From Siphonodentalium dalli (lineage: Eukaryota > Mollusca > Scaphopoda > Gadilida > Siphonodentaliidae), in NCBI GenBank assembly GCA_032622095.1, contig CP136069.1, positions 11,984,036 through 12,048,035 of the forward strand: a stretch of DNA of 64,000 bases, in the 5' to 3' direction. The position numbers and the translations under genes are program-made. A model generated the notes under the pieces. It had not been told where the DNA came from. It did not search any database and saw only the letters and a list, made by a program, of their open reading frames with translations. Positions 24,900 to 36,020 of the stretch are shown here, piece by piece; positions within the stretch are counted from its first letter, which is position 1, and every line of letters begins with the position of its first letter.

Positions 24900-25652
24900 A
24901 AATATATATATTTGTCCTTTATAGACTCGAAAACGGCTGCCCCGGTTGAGCTCAAACTTCCTATATAAGGGTAAATAGTCACGGAAAATGTTACCGGATC
25001 ATTCGCGAGCCCGTGCGACGACTCATTCACCCCTTATCCACTCCCCATTCATCGTCATTGGTCGGGAGTGCTTAACGCAATAACGCTAAACGCTCCTTAT
25101 ATCTTCCATATTTGGGTTCGTTAACCGGTTAACGCTCTTTATTCCCTTCGGCTTTCGCAAACGGCTTTTGTTTACGTTATCGCTCGAAATGGAACTCGCT
25201 TCTGTGTGTGATTCTTACGTACTTAGGGCCTCTTAGGAACGGGGGACATTTTCATCTGGTCAGTTTTTCCGCCCGAGGTGATCTTCACCTTGAAACGGGT
25301 ATCCACAAATGATATATATGTGTGTGTCCTTTATAGACTCGAACCGATTGAGCTCAAAATTGTCATGGACGGGTTAAATTGTGACCCAGACCTGATCTTG
25401 ACCTTGAAAATGATCAATTCAAGGTCAAATCGGGTCAAATTGAAAAAAAAAAAAAAATAATGAAAAAAAAAAACAATTTATTAAAAAATTAATTAAAAAA
25501 AATTATTTAAAAAGCCAGTACATTAAAATGGCACAATTAACTGATTGAAAAACAAAACATTAAATTAAAAAATTAATTAAAAAAATTAATTAAAAAAATT
25601 AAAAATTGACATGTTTCTGACGATTGCCGCCAGTGGCGGGCTAACCTGCTAG
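24900..25652 (+). mobile_element. Helitron-like non-autonomous element(s), 3' end at CTAG
   Basis: The right end has the hallmarks of a Helitron 3' terminus: a short hairpin (CCGCC-AGT-GGCGG at 25628-25640) followed 8 bp later by CTAG and then T. Two related starts, GTCCTTTATAGACTCGAA followed by (A)CCG(G/A)TTGAGCTCAAA, occur at about 24914 and 25326, suggesting two nested or fused copies. The part from 25441 to 25610 is A- and AATT-rich low complexity. The true 5' TC end was not located and no Rep/helicase is present. Confidence 0.55.
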
Positions 25653-25964
25653 TATTTATATATAAGAAGGCCGTGTAACTCACCGAAATAGATCATAGGT
25701 GAAATCAACATAATGCTTTTTGCGTTGTGTTAACTTGGTTATTTTCACGTATCCTTCCAAATAATAGCCATCGTATTTCCCGGACAGAACCGAGTAAATT
25801 GGGAGCGTCTCGATGAAGAGAGAACCGATCTAGACATCGCAATATGCGGTTTTCGTCGTTGTTATGACTTGCACAGTAGGATTTTCATTATGTATACGTT
25901 ATTTGGGACCATAGATTATGAGAGGAATGGAAAACATTTATCGAATTATCACATAGATGGCACA
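25653..25964. other. No gene or repeat recognised
   Basis: Nothing supported in this stretch. Confidence 0.5.
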
Positions 25965-26100
25965 AAAATTGAGCTTTAACTGTCAAAAACTCGCGAAAAT
26001 GTATAATTTGGATCATAAGGAACCATCACAAATCAGTCAAGAACCATCACAAATCGGCGATAGAAGGACTTCCGATGTAACAATTCATAAACAGTGATCA
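25965..26100 (+). repeat. Dispersed repeat E, copy 1
   Basis: Contains GGAACCATCACAAATCAGTC then AAGAACCATCACAAATCGGC and GACTTCCGATGTAAC. The same order occurs at 33155-33265, and it is inverted at 29935-30085. The GAACCATCACAAATC phrase is itself doubled. Confidence 0.75.
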
Positions 26101-26934
26101 TATGTTGGGTTTTGTATACATAAATTAATCTTTATAGATTCAAGAGTTTAATTTCTCTCAGATAAATCATTCCAACATATGCTAGAAGCGACATACATGC
26201 ACAGAGATACAAACAAGCTTAGTAATTGTTCACTTCATAATATGTCAACAGATAAAATTAATTTCTGTATTGAAGTTATGTACTCAGAACAGTATCATGG
26301 ACTTATTAGAAAACGGCATGCAAAAACGCGATATTCTTATTGATGTGATATTTCCTATTACCATGAACGGAGTTTCCTCTATATAATACTACTGGTAAGT
26401 AAACGAGCGATTACTAGTTTTAATTTAATTATATGCACGTTGGGCCATTTCAAATTTCGCGCATCTACATGTACATCAGATCACCTTCCAGAATAAGGAT
26501 GTTCGAAGAAGATGTAACCTGACCAAATTTAAAGCCACATACATTTTTGAATATTTTGTTCCCAACATTATCGAGAGCACAAAATTGCAAATTAAGCTGA
26601 ACTAAATATATGATTTTGCATCGTAAAGGAATCTATAAGCTAAACAAATATTTAGCACTTTCGATCACTTTATTCAGGAGAGCAATAACAAATATTTTTC
26701 TTTAGAGTGAGTGGATGGTCAAGATCTTAAAATCAATAACTAATGACATGTCATTTTGTCATTATTTAAATCGGCATACATTTTTTATATGTTGAATTTG
26801 AATGTTATTTCCAATTATAATTCTTCGAAGTTACAAACAGTATGTGGGACTTTACATTTATTTGTATGTTGTATCTCAGCGGATGTTAACATTACAAGCA
26901 CGCCCTAATGTGATTGGAATCTTCCCTACGAATG
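26101..26934. other. No gene or repeat recognised
   Basis: AT-rich, no supported feature. Confidence 0.5.
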
Positions 26935-27142
26935 GAGCACGATCCGTCCTGTCAACTCCCAAACACAACGTTGCCCCAACGTCGCATTAATAGTGGAATT
27001 CACCGTTGGTTCGACGTCGTTTCGAGGCGCACCAACGTCGGCTCGACGTCGAACCACCAACATCCATAGTTGGCCCAACGTTGGATTCCAACGTTGGCCC
27101 AACGATAGATATGACGTTGGCACAACGTTGGCCCAAAGTATG
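26935..27142. repeat. AACGTTGG palindromic short repeats
   Basis: CCAACGTTGG, CAACGTCG, GTTGGCCCAACG and related strings recur every 10-20 bp on both strands. Open frames on both strands translate to repeated VGPTL/GQRW patterns that only reflect this motif. Confidence 0.75.
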
Positions 27143-28267
27143 TGTGCTATCTAGGCACCAACCCTCATGCATGGTTTATCTCTCGATCTCCAGGCTCCTG
27201 ATATACACAAATCCCATGCATGGTTTATCTCCGTTGATGACTTGATATTATTCATGACATGAAGTACTATGTGTGACAAACTGGTGTGTTCTCATTATAG
27301 TAGCCATGAATGAATGTACGGTCAATCGATCGATACTACCCACTATCATACCGGTTACGAGTGTGTCTATAGTGCGCGCGCACGAGAAATCAATAATCAA
27401 TGTGTTGGGTATCGATCGGTTATGAAGACATCTAATCTATTTTTATACCAGCAGTAAGGCTTGGTATTCGGATGGTAAATAGCTTATGGTGGTAAATAGT
27501 TGCGGGGCGGTTAATAGCTGTCGGTGTTTTAAGTGGACATACATATACATCTATATGTATGGCGATTTTGGTTTAATATTATGGCCTATATATCCAGCTA
27601 ACTGACGGCGTTACCATAAAATAATCATTCATGCATTTTAATGGAGAAACTTGAATAACAAAAGTGACTCGTTTAACTATTGATAAGTCCATTGGCTGAT
27701 CGTCTGATGTTTTAGAAAGATGTCATGTGAGTATATACTCGTAGTGAGATATCGTTGACTTACATCGCATATAGTCGTAAATAGAAATAATAAAAAATGA
27801 TAGAAGTACTTAGTATGTCAAAAGATTTGACCCGAATGTTCAGGGGAGAGAATGTATGATTTATTAGCAAGTTCTTCACCAGGAGAATTATTGTGTACAC
27901 TTTGTGACCTATGGTATATATCACTGTATATTCGCCTAAACGGGCTTATTGGATATGGCTGTCCCATTTCGCAGAGAATATCGCGTTAAGTCGTCTTGAA
28001 ATGGCACTTTACTTTGTCAGATATTGGTCAAGTCCTTTACTGTCGTCCGACCATGGGTTGCTATCGTTCGTTCTTCAAATATTATAATGCGTTCATCGAG
28101 TGCGACAATCCACATCACCCCACCCCCCCCCCCCATTTTTTTGATATAGTACCTCAAATAAAAGTGTTTGCTTTCACGATGATATGTCGGATATATCAAC
28201 GATATCTCACTGCGCATGCTCATTTTTATTAAACATGAGATCATCAAAAGTAATTCCTAGGATTTAA
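27143..28267. other. No gene recognised
   Basis: Two copies of CCCATGCATGGTTTATCTC-like text lie near 27165 and 27210, and a poly-C run sits near 28122. Otherwise unremarkable. Confidence 0.5.
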
Positions 28268-28372
28268 ATGATTATATAAGAGAATACACAGGCTTACAAT
28301 GTCAATCCATGTAAATATTGTAAGACCAATGCATTATCTTATATATGCGTGTCGCCGATGGAATGTATTGAC
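28268..28372. mobile_element. Relic of the hairpin-cassette element
   Basis: The inner halves of two hairpins remain, facing each other across a short spacer: TATATAAGAGAATACACAGGC on the left, and CCAATGCATTATCTTATATA then TGCGTGTCGCC on the right. This is the arrangement found at the centre of the complete elements at 51001-51401 and 57993-58392. The outer hairpin halves and termini are missing. Confidence 0.6.
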
Positions 28373-28547
28373 ATAGGTTTTTTGCAATCAGGAAGCTCCC
28401 GTCACAGAAGGATAAAATACTCTGGCTTTTCACTGCATGTGTCATTTACTTTTTGTAATAGTTAGTGTTTAAATGGCGATCGGTTCTGAAATAAAGCCAT
28501 CTTTCTGCGAATCCAAAATCACCGCCTCGACGATGGAATAAAACAAT

Positions 28548-28850
28548 ATCTAAAGATGCGTAACCTTACGCACCGAATACCTACCGCCTTACATTCACAA
28601 AGATGCGTACCTCTGCTCACCAACACCTACCGCCTTACATGATCTAACATTCACAAAAAATATGCGTACATTTGCGCACACAACACCTACCGCCTCAAAT
28701 TCACAAAACATATGCGTACATCTCCGCACCCAATACCTACCGCCTTACATTCACAAAGATGCGTATACCTTTGCGCATCCAATACCTACCGCCTCAAATT
28801 CACAAAATTATGCGTACATCTGCGCACCCAATACCTACCGCCTGATAGGA
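28548..28850. repeat. Minisatellite, unit about 50 bp
   Basis: Repeats of ACATTCACAAA(G)ATGCGTA, CTGCGCACCCAATA and CCTACCGCCT in tandem with small length differences, about six units. A related cluster lies at 29300-29465. The plus-strand frames with repeated RTSAHPIPTA residues derive from the repeat. Confidence 0.85.
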
Positions 28851-28852
28851 AC

Positions 28853-28950
28853 AGGGAGCTAAAGTGTTCTAGAGTCGGGGAGGGAGTACACCATGGAATA
28901 CTAAAGGTGAAGGTAACTGTAGAATGACCTTCACCTGATATATGCGACAC
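28853..28950. repeat. Duplicated flank with perfect 10-bp hairpin, copy 1
   Basis: GGAGCTAAAGTGTTCTAGAG followed by TCGGGGAG(G)GAGTACACC recurs at 29595-29675. It ends in a hairpin with AGGTGAAGGT and ACCTTCACCT arms. It directly follows the first minisatellite cluster. Confidence 0.75.
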
Positions 28951-29268
28951 GTTATTAAAGGATGACATCGCGTTTATTTGATTTTTACATAATATCTAAA
29001 TAATTTAGACTGGTGAATGAATGGGGAAATGGATTTTTGTGAGCGGGAAATTTATTTAACTAGCTGCTGTAGTTCTGGGTTTTCCAGATCAAATTTGGCT
29101 GTGATATAGCCCTGTCGTAGACTTGGGGATTTATTTTAAAAAGTAAACACATGACCTATGATTTTTCTTGCATTTTCGTGATCAACTGGTGTCAATCTAG
29201 CTGGATAAACATCACTTGTATGGCCTGCAGGCTTCAATTCAGTGAATTTGGCCGAAACGTTAACACTG

Positions 29269-29711
29269 TCGCCTATGGGAAACCATTTAGTTCAGTGATT
29301 CCTAGATTCACAGAGATGCGAACCTCTGCGCACCCAATACCTACCGCCTTACATTCACAAAGATGCGTAACACTACGCTCCCCGTAACTACCGTCTCACA
29401 TTCACAGAGATGCGTAACACTACGCTCCCCGTAACTACCGTCTCACATTCACAGAGATGCGTAACTCGTCATCGTTACATTGATCATTCGTGGTAATTGG
29501 GTTATTGCTCTTGGGTCGACTTGAATCAACCGTGTTTTTGTGGGTGTGGGTGTCGAGGTATTTATGAGTGTGTGTGTCGAAGTGGTCATGGAATCAGGGA
29601 GCTAAATGTGTTCTAGAGTCGGGGAGCGAGTACACCGTGGAATGCTAAAGGTGAAGGTAACTGTAGAATGACCTTTCGCCTATGGGAAACCATTTAGTTC
29701 AGTGATTCCTA
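29269..29711. repeat. Second minisatellite cluster and duplicated flanks
   Basis: CGCCTATGGGAAACCATTTA then GTTCAGTGATTCCTA occurs at 29270 and again at 29677. Between them are further ATGCGTAAC/TACGCTCCCCGTAACTACC units (29308-29465) and copy 2 of the 28853 flank, whose hairpin arm is interrupted exactly where the CGCCTATGGG sequence begins. This records at least one recombination or duplication event. Confidence 0.75.
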
Positions 29712-29934
29712 TATCATGGACTGCCTCACAGGGCTTTGCCCGTAAGGAAGATACAGCATTCGGAGTGGGTTCAGTCGGTATAATATAGAAGTCTTTAACA
29801 CAACTTTCAAAATAATTTAATAAAATTATTATGTATTTTATCACTTAGTTAGCACCTAAACCCGGCCTCATAATGGTTTAGTAAGGCACTTGTGTAGTAT
29901 CGGCATGCTCCGTGACATAAGAGTTTAGCGCAAT

Positions 29935-30085
29935 TATATCGAGGCCACTGTGTGGGAACTGTTACATCGGAAATTGTTCTATCCCCGGTTTGTGATGGTT
30001 CTTGACTGATTTGTGACGGTTCCTGATGATCGAAATTATACATTTTCACGACTTTTTGACAGTTAAATCGCAATTTTGAGGCATC
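29935..30085 (-). repeat. Dispersed repeat E, inverted copy
   Basis: Reverse complement of the 25965-26100 text: GTTACATCGGAA, TTTGTGATGGTTCTTGAC, TGATTTGTGACGGTTCC, AATTATACATTTTC. The 74-codon minus-strand frame across it is repeat-derived. Confidence 0.75.
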
Positions 30086-30469
30086 TAGGTGATACTTCGA
30101 TTAGTTATTTTCAATCCCATCCTAATCAGTGGCACCAATGAGCGTGTTAATAACGAAGCTTTCATTGTGCGAGTCATAACAACGACAAAAACCGCGAATT
30201 TTTATAATTGTTTGTGTTCTCTCCTGGTCGAGTCGGTTCTCTCCCCATTTAATCGTTCTTTACGGGTAAAACTATGGCTAATATTTGCCATGGTACATGG
30301 TTCAGACTGCCAATTTTGTGAAAGTATACAAAGATAAACAGAACAAACTATGCATTAAGTTGAAATTTGCACCACTTGTCATTAATTTCGATGAATTGCA
30401 CTGCCTTTCTATGCTTATCCAATAAGCTGTGTTACGCCTATCCCACTCAAATTTGATAGCTGGTTCTAC

Positions 30470-30776
30470 TTTGATCACGGGAACAATATGGGCGGGTCCA
30501 ATTTCATTTGCGAACGTGTCCTTGACCTTGACCTCGCTCATATACGCTCATATAGGCATGTTTCTGGACCTCGACCGATCCGACTCAAATTTGGTATAAT
30601 GTAGGCCTACTTTGATCCCGGGAACAATATGGGTGGGTGCGACCCTGTCCTTGACCTTGACCATATTCGCTCATATAGGCATGTTTCCGGGCCGATCGAA
30701 CAATAGTTTGTCCAGGCGGAGTCGATCACAAATAAATCCCTAAATAGCCGGGACGAAGAGGTGGCACATCTGCTAG
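30470..30776 (+). mobile_element. Helitron-like 3' region ending CTAG
   Basis: Contains tandem GGGAACAATATGGG(C/T)GGGT, CCTTGACCTTGACC and CTCATATAGGCATGTTTC blocks, each present twice, and ends ATCTGCTAG-T like the element ending at 25652 (CCTGCTAG-T). The expected pre-terminal hairpin is degraded (GCCGGGACG...GGTGGC). Confidence 0.4.
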
Positions 30777-31056
30777 TGTTGTCTATTTTCGTAGACGTAT
30801 TTTACTCAACAAAAAGCCAAAAATAAGACGTTAAAAGTTCGTTGACATCCATACAATGTTCTGATTACGCAGTTTATGAAGTTTATGTCGGGCATCCGCT
30901 TGCTGGAAGCTGATTATCTAGGTTAAATTCTAGAATTCTAGAATATGCAGCTATTAAAGCATATGCAAGTACGATAATTGTTCATTCAATCATATTTTAG
31001 ATTGACTAGGGATCTCTGATTTTTTAATAGAAGATATAAAAAAGCCTACAGTTACA

Positions 31057-31324
31057 AATATTATTGTATGGATGTTAAACCTTTGGTTACTAAATGCGCT
31101 GTAATGAGAATTGACTTGAATCCTATTGATTAATTTGTAGGAATGCTTGGCTATTAAGTTCAACAAGCAGTAACATATACAAAAATAGAAAAGAATCATG
31201 CAGTTACAAATATTATTATATGGATGTTAATACTTTGGTGACTAAATGTGCTTTAAAGAGCAGCGGCTTGAATCCTATTGATTCATTTGTAGGAATGCTC
31301 AGCTATTAAATTCAACATGCAGTA
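31057..31324. repeat. Two tandem units of about 141 bp
   Basis: CAGTTACAAATATTATT(G/A)TATGGATGTTAA ... GGCTTGAATCCTATTGATT ... TTGTAGGAATGCT occurs twice in a row with roughly 85-90% identity by eye. Confidence 0.85.
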
Positions 31325-31797
31325 ACCGATTGTTTGAATTATTAGCTAACCATTCATACAAATGAATCATTATAAATCGGTGTTATGGGTGTCTGCACCT
31401 GGCTATTATAAGGCACATTATTATTCCTCGCTGATAACGTATCAAGTGAGCAGGGACGTGGGTTGGAGGGTCTCCAAGTTTGGGGCGTCCACTTGAAATT
31501 TCCAACCGCATCATCCCCTTGAAACAGACCAAACTCTTGGGCTTTGGTTTTTCCCAACTGCATGGCACATTATAGCTCTAGATTGTATGCAATTCTGAAG
31601 TGAATTGATTTGTTGCCTTTGATTGGCCACCATGCAAACCGGGGGAGAAACTCAGGATATATGTGCCCAGTGAGAAAATGTGGATATCTGATCCTGAAAT
31701 TGCAAAAATCATCTAGACTGGCTTCAAGATTCCCAAGTGTTGGAAGTTTCCAACCTGGCGCCCCCACACCCACAAGTTTGGAAATGTTCCCAACAGA

Positions 31798-31836
31798 CGG
31801 AGAGAGAGTGAGTGAGAGAGAGAGAGAGAGAGAGCT
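31798..31836. repeat. (GA)n microsatellite
   Basis: An uninterrupted run of GA dinucleotides with two GTGA interruptions. Confidence 0.9.
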
Positions 31837-32094
31837 GATTTATTTTACAAAAGAGCATACATTATTTAATACAAAGCATATTAATTAAATGTAATTAGAT
31901 TATTTGTCTACTAACCAGTTTCTTGCCAGTTTCGGGGGGTGGGTAAATGTCATATAGAAAACTAGATCACACCTGCACCCTACTTTCTGTCCACCCATCA
32001 TGAGTTTTGGATCAACTCTAAAGAAGAGGTGTCCATTTGTATATGTCAAATATGGTTGATTACATGCATGTTTAAAGTGGGGGAAAGTATGCAA

Positions 32095-32300
32095 ATGTTG
32101 GTCTAAAAACGACAAATTCCCCACTATTAAATTGTTGTCAAATCAAACTAAGAGAACAATTTCAACATATTGTTGGTGTTAAATTTCAAACCAATATATT
32201 GTAAGATAAGAGATTTGTAACTGTTGAACATTTTGACCAAAGTTGGGGATAGACACCAATTAAGCACCCCTCTCCAAGTCCCCCCACCACACAAATCACG
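32095..32300 (+). repeat. Dispersed repeat D, copy 1
   Basis: Shares an ordered series of phrases with 57285-57480: GTCTAAAAAC, AAATCAAACTA, AGAACAATTTCAA, TTGTTGGTGT/TTGTCGATGT, CATTTTGACCAAAGT, AGACACC. Neither copy has a reading frame. Confidence 0.65.
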
Positions 32301-32625
32301 TCACAACCTATCAATGATTCAGTTGAACGTGATTTCATAAGTTATATTCATGTCTGGGCGACAAACATGTGTAAATGTCCCTCAGGCGGACTTCATAGGA
32401 GGAAATGTGATGGCGCTGGCATTTAAATATTGTCACACCTGGATCTTTCAATAATGCCCAGATTAAGTAAATGAATATAACATCTCATATTCTCCTGAGA
32501 GTATATTTATATTACCATTGTCATTTATATAGGCGGGCATGATTATGATACTATACTCATCGGGACTTTCAATATTTTATTTCTGCCTATTAATGTCACT
32601 TAATCTCCCGTATTAGGTATTTATT

Positions 32626-32979
32626 GTGTTATTTCTTAATATACCTGTTCTATTATGCAAATTACATGAGCTACAGTCATTATCTGGTTTTAAATGTCAG
32701 ATACACAAGACAATTTTCGGACCAAAGTGCAGAAATCGTTCGAATAAATCTCATGTACAGAACCGTCACAGCCGTGATTGGTTTGAAATAGAACCGAAAC
32801 ATACGCCCGTGTTGAGTACGAGGCCACAGCTCCCAATTATCAACCCCTATCGGGATACTTTCTCAGCTATTTTACAGAAGAATAACACGGGTATACTTTA
32901 TAATAAGTGTTTGTCTTCAGAATGCGTTTCATATGTTATACGCCACGAAAAACAAAGAAATTGTTTTCATGTGGCTTGA
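32626..32979 (+). CDS. Possible coding exon, unknown; weak
   Basis: At 117 codons this is the longest open frame outside recognised repeats. I do not recognise any family. The middle part (residues about 27-100) has a mixed, soluble composition rich in K, R, N and S, and includes a run HTPVLSTRPQLPIINPYRDT that looks more protein-like than the surrounding translations. A plausible splice acceptor, TTTTAAATGTCAG, occurs within it near 32698. Against it: chance frames of this length are expected in 64 kb, no partner exon is seen, and codon choice is not distinctive. Treat as unproven. Confidence 0.15.
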   Translation: MLFLNIPVLLCKLHELQSLSGFKCQIHKTIFGPKCRNRSNKSHVQNRHSRDWFEIEPKHTPVLSTRPQLPIINPYRDTFSAILQKNNTGILYNKCLSSECVSYVIRHEKQRNCFHVA

Positions 32980-33154
32980 TTTTCAGTGATAACATGTTGA
33001 TATTTACGCGTTAACTCGCTAATACCGAGTTAATTGTGGTCTCGAGTTCAGGTTTCAATAACACGGCACTTCAGCAGCCTCTGTTCATTCAGGAAAGTAT
33101 AATATATTCAAGATATCTATAAGTATACGTGATTTTGTCACACAAATGATTATT

Positions 33155-33270
33155 TTCAATCATCAGGAACCGTAACAAATCAGGCAAGAACCATCACAAT
33201 ACCGTCGATAGAACGACTTCCGATGTAACAGTTCCTACACAGTGATCGAGGCCATGATTGCCGGAACTTT
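33155..33270 (+). repeat. Dispersed repeat E, copy 3
   Basis: ATCAGGAACCGTAACAAATC, AAGAACCATCACAAT, ACGACTTCCGATGTAACAGT, CACAGTGATCGAGGCC in the same order as the copies at 25965 and, inverted, at 29935. Confidence 0.75.
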
Positions 33271-33529
33271 ATTATCATGTTAATTAGAATATAATTGTGA
33301 TATTCGATTTGTGTTGGGTTATTTAGTGTTGACCTTGAGACATTAGTGATAGGGTGGTTGAACAATTTTGTCAACACGAAAAGACAAATTTAAAATGGAA
33401 TTATATTTTCTTGAAGGTGTGTGCACTTCTTCCTTTGTTGTGATAAGGAAATCGATATTAATTTGTTAACCCCAGCCGTTTCGAGATCGTTTTCCCTTGC
33501 TAAAATGTCATTGCTTGATCAAATATATC

Positions 33530-33796
33530 TCAAATTCGTTGCAATTCTATAGGAAATTTATTATCCTCGTCCACTAAAAGTTCGAATCGAATTAAGTATA
33601 ATCGGTAAAGAAATTTCGCATATATTTGCGACTCATTAGAGATAAACTGCCACAAACATTCTGCAAGAAACGCAGAATTATATGACTCGGCCAACCTCAT
33701 GTATGATGCCTCGAACACAATGTTTATGACGTGCACCACGCGAACATTCTGTTCAGTTTTTGTTTGTTCCAATTCACCATCAGACACATGTGACAA
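33530..33796 (-). CDS. Possible small open frame, unknown; weak
   Basis: An 88-codon minus-strand frame from ATG to stop. The translation has a balanced composition with possible helical stretches and little low complexity, and it is not part of a repeat I can see. I recognise no domain, there is no signal peptide, and no flanking exon is visible. It is listed only because it is among the more protein-like frames in the unique part of the window; chance is the likelier explanation. Confidence 0.12.
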   Translation of the reverse strand: MSHVSDGELEQTKTEQNVRVVHVINIVFEASYMRLAESYNSAFLAECLWQFISNESQIYAKFLYRLYLIRFELLVDEDNKFPIELQRI

Positions 33797-34012
33797 TTAC
33801 TTTCTGTAAGCGCGTTAATTGCTAGTTTGAGTTATCTAATAAAAGATTTATTTTACTCGATAATAACATTGAGGTCTCTCTACTAGGATACTGAGTTGAT
33901 TTGAAAATACTATTGCTTTCTTGTTATGTTCCCCTGTTACTTATATTGAATGAGTTTGTACACATGTCATCTCTCTGGCAACAATCCCTGTTATACACAA
34001 TTATCTTGTATA

Positions 34013-34118
34013 TACAGTGATGCCCTAAATAATCGACTCCTTAACCGCAGTGAAATTATTGGTATTTTTTCATGATTTAATCGGACATATGGCTTGTTCC
34101 ATTCATCCGAAAGCTCTA
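34013..34118. mobile_element. Half copy of the Tc1/mariner-like foldback MITE
   Basis: Left arm only: TACAGTGATGCCCTAAATAA, then CGACTCCTTAACC and GGATT-like text to CATTCATCCGAAAGCTC, where it stops at what would be the loop. Confidence 0.75.
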
Positions 34119-34477
34119 TGCTGTTAACAAAAAGTACCGTTATATTTTCATTTAATTTGTCTTTTTCGCGGTGTTATGATAATCTGAACATATCCAGGAA
34201 AAGCCATTATGAGTATCAACCATTCAAAAACATTTATTGCTAAATATTTTCAATATTGGTTTTCCTGCGTGTGTTCACATTGTCCGAACACCATGAAAAT
34301 TGGAACTGAAAAATTAACGATACTTTTTCTTAACAACTTCAGTTTGCCCTAACAGCATCATAGAAATTCGGCAGGACCCACCACCAGCATAGCACATTGG
34401 CATGACCACTTGACCAAGGGTGTATTAGCCAAGAAATAACAATGAGAGAATAAACAAAGTGTGGGTTTTGAATGAGG
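34119..34477. other. No gene or repeat recognised
   Basis: Spacer of about 360 bp between two MITE copies; nothing supported. Confidence 0.5.
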
Positions 34478-34692
34478 TACAGTAATGCCCGAAGTATATG
34501 ACCCTTTAACCACAGCAAAATTATGGGAAATTTTCAGCATTTTGTCGGAAATATGGCTTATTGCCATTCATAGGAAAGATTTCGGTGAGAGCTTTCCGAT
34601 GAATGGCAGCCAGTCATATTTCCGACTAAATCCTGAAAAGTTTCCCATAATTTTGCTGTGGTTTAGGAGTCGATTATTTAGGACATTTCTGC
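34478..34692. mobile_element. Foldback MITE, Tc1/mariner-like
   Basis: Both arms are present. The left end is TACAGTAATGCCC; the right end is degraded (GGACATTTCTGCTGA). The central CGGAAAG...GAGAGCTTTCCG loop is conserved. The open frame over it is not a gene. Confidence 0.8.
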
Positions 34693-34707
34693 TGAGGCCA
34701 CGTCCTT

Positions 34708-34823
34708 TGTTACTGTACACAGGAAAGATAACGCTTAATCACCTACACGGAGTGGTTGAGCATTAGTTACTGTACCCAGGAGAGATAACTCTACAGAACC
34801 TACATGGATTGGTTGAGCATTAG
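34708..34823. repeat. 58-bp direct tandem duplication
   Basis: GTTACTGTAC(A/C)CAGGA(A/G)AGATAAC ... CCTACA(C/T)GGA(G/T)TGGTTGAGCATTAG occurs twice head to tail immediately after the MITE. Confidence 0.85.
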
Positions 34824-35803
34824 TTTAATGTGGTGACTTAAAACTTGTAACACTTTTCTGTTTATTTTTGTAAACAATTGTGATATTGATGCTGATGATT
34901 GCTTGTTTGATCGAGAGTACATTTAAATGTTGATAGCAGTGACCTGAATTGATGAATGGTTGTGTGAATAAGCGTGTGGTTTGTTACTTACAGGTAACTT
35001 GGTTAGATAGTCTTTGTAAGGGATTCAAATTGGGTCTGAACTTTCTAACTGTTCATACTACCCATTACAACACCATGGTTGGCAATTCGGAAAACTGATG
35101 GCTAGTTCAGTCTAAACATTTTATGAAAAGTAGGACAATTTTCTACTGTTTCACACCAAAGACAAACTATCATAATAATTTCAAACTAATTTTGATCTGC
35201 AATTTCTAACTATATATCGTTTTTTTACGAAAGTTAATGGAGTGTCACACATATATAAGCATGCACTATATATTATATCATGTCTTGTTGGTGGTAGTTA
35301 TTTTACAAAGTTTTATGTTATTTCACATGAACCCACGGGGAGCCTCACACAGATAGAAATATGCACCATGGAGTGTCATCGGATCCAGTCAATGCGGGGC
35401 TCTCTATGGGTTATGTTATTTCACACGAAGCCACATTGAAAGTTTTTAGTCCCTTTAATTACCTAGGAACCCTGAAGTTATCTTTAATAGTGTTGTCGCC
35501 AAGTCTCTCCATCCTTATGTGTATGGTATTTTAATGAGGTTACGGAGCGTGATACTGCCTCGTAATTAGTCCACACATATTTCTGCCTTTCAGAAGCACA
35601 GTTGAGAATTTCATTCGTTTGAAGCTCGCCGGTTGTTGTTATTTTTATAGAGGTTTCGGTAAACATAAATCATTTGTGAATCAATGTGAACATCCAAAAA
35701 ACACGTTTTTTTTCTGCAGTGATTTTTGTTCGGAAAAATCCATCTCATTTCAAACATTTCTTTCTTGTTCTTGACCACCTTTATTTGGGATAGAGAGGGT
35801 ACT
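34824..35803. other. No gene; holds a 73-bp dispersed repeat
   Basis: At 35338-35410 there is a 73-bp sequence (GGGAGCCTCACACAGATAG ... GGGGCTCTCTATGGG) that matches 59204-59276 in length and order. It has short inverted ends (GAGCC(C/T)CACACA/TGTCTGGGGCTC in the other copy). Nothing else is supported. Confidence 0.55.
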
Positions 35804-36020
35804 TACAGTAATTCCCTGAATAATCGACCCCTTAACCACAGCAGCATTATGGGTAACGTTTCAGGATTTAGTCGGCAATATGGTTTATTGCCATTCATCA
35901 AAAAGCTCTCGGGGAGAGCTTTCCGATGAATGGCAACAAGCCATATTTCAGACTAAATCCTGAAAAGTTACCCATAATACTGCTGTGGTTAAGGGGTCGA
36001 TTACTTAGGGCATTACTGTA
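35804..36020. mobile_element. Foldback MITE, Tc1/mariner-like, full palindrome
   Basis: Begins TA-CAGTAATTCCCTGAATAA and ends in the reverse complement GGGCATTACTG-TA, with the CGGGGAGAGC loop at the centre. It is a clean copy of the family. Confidence 0.85.

Noticed and set aside
26926-27245. Overlapping frames with repeated VGPTL or GQRW residues
   Set aside because: They are produced by the palindromic AACGTTGG repeat on both strands.
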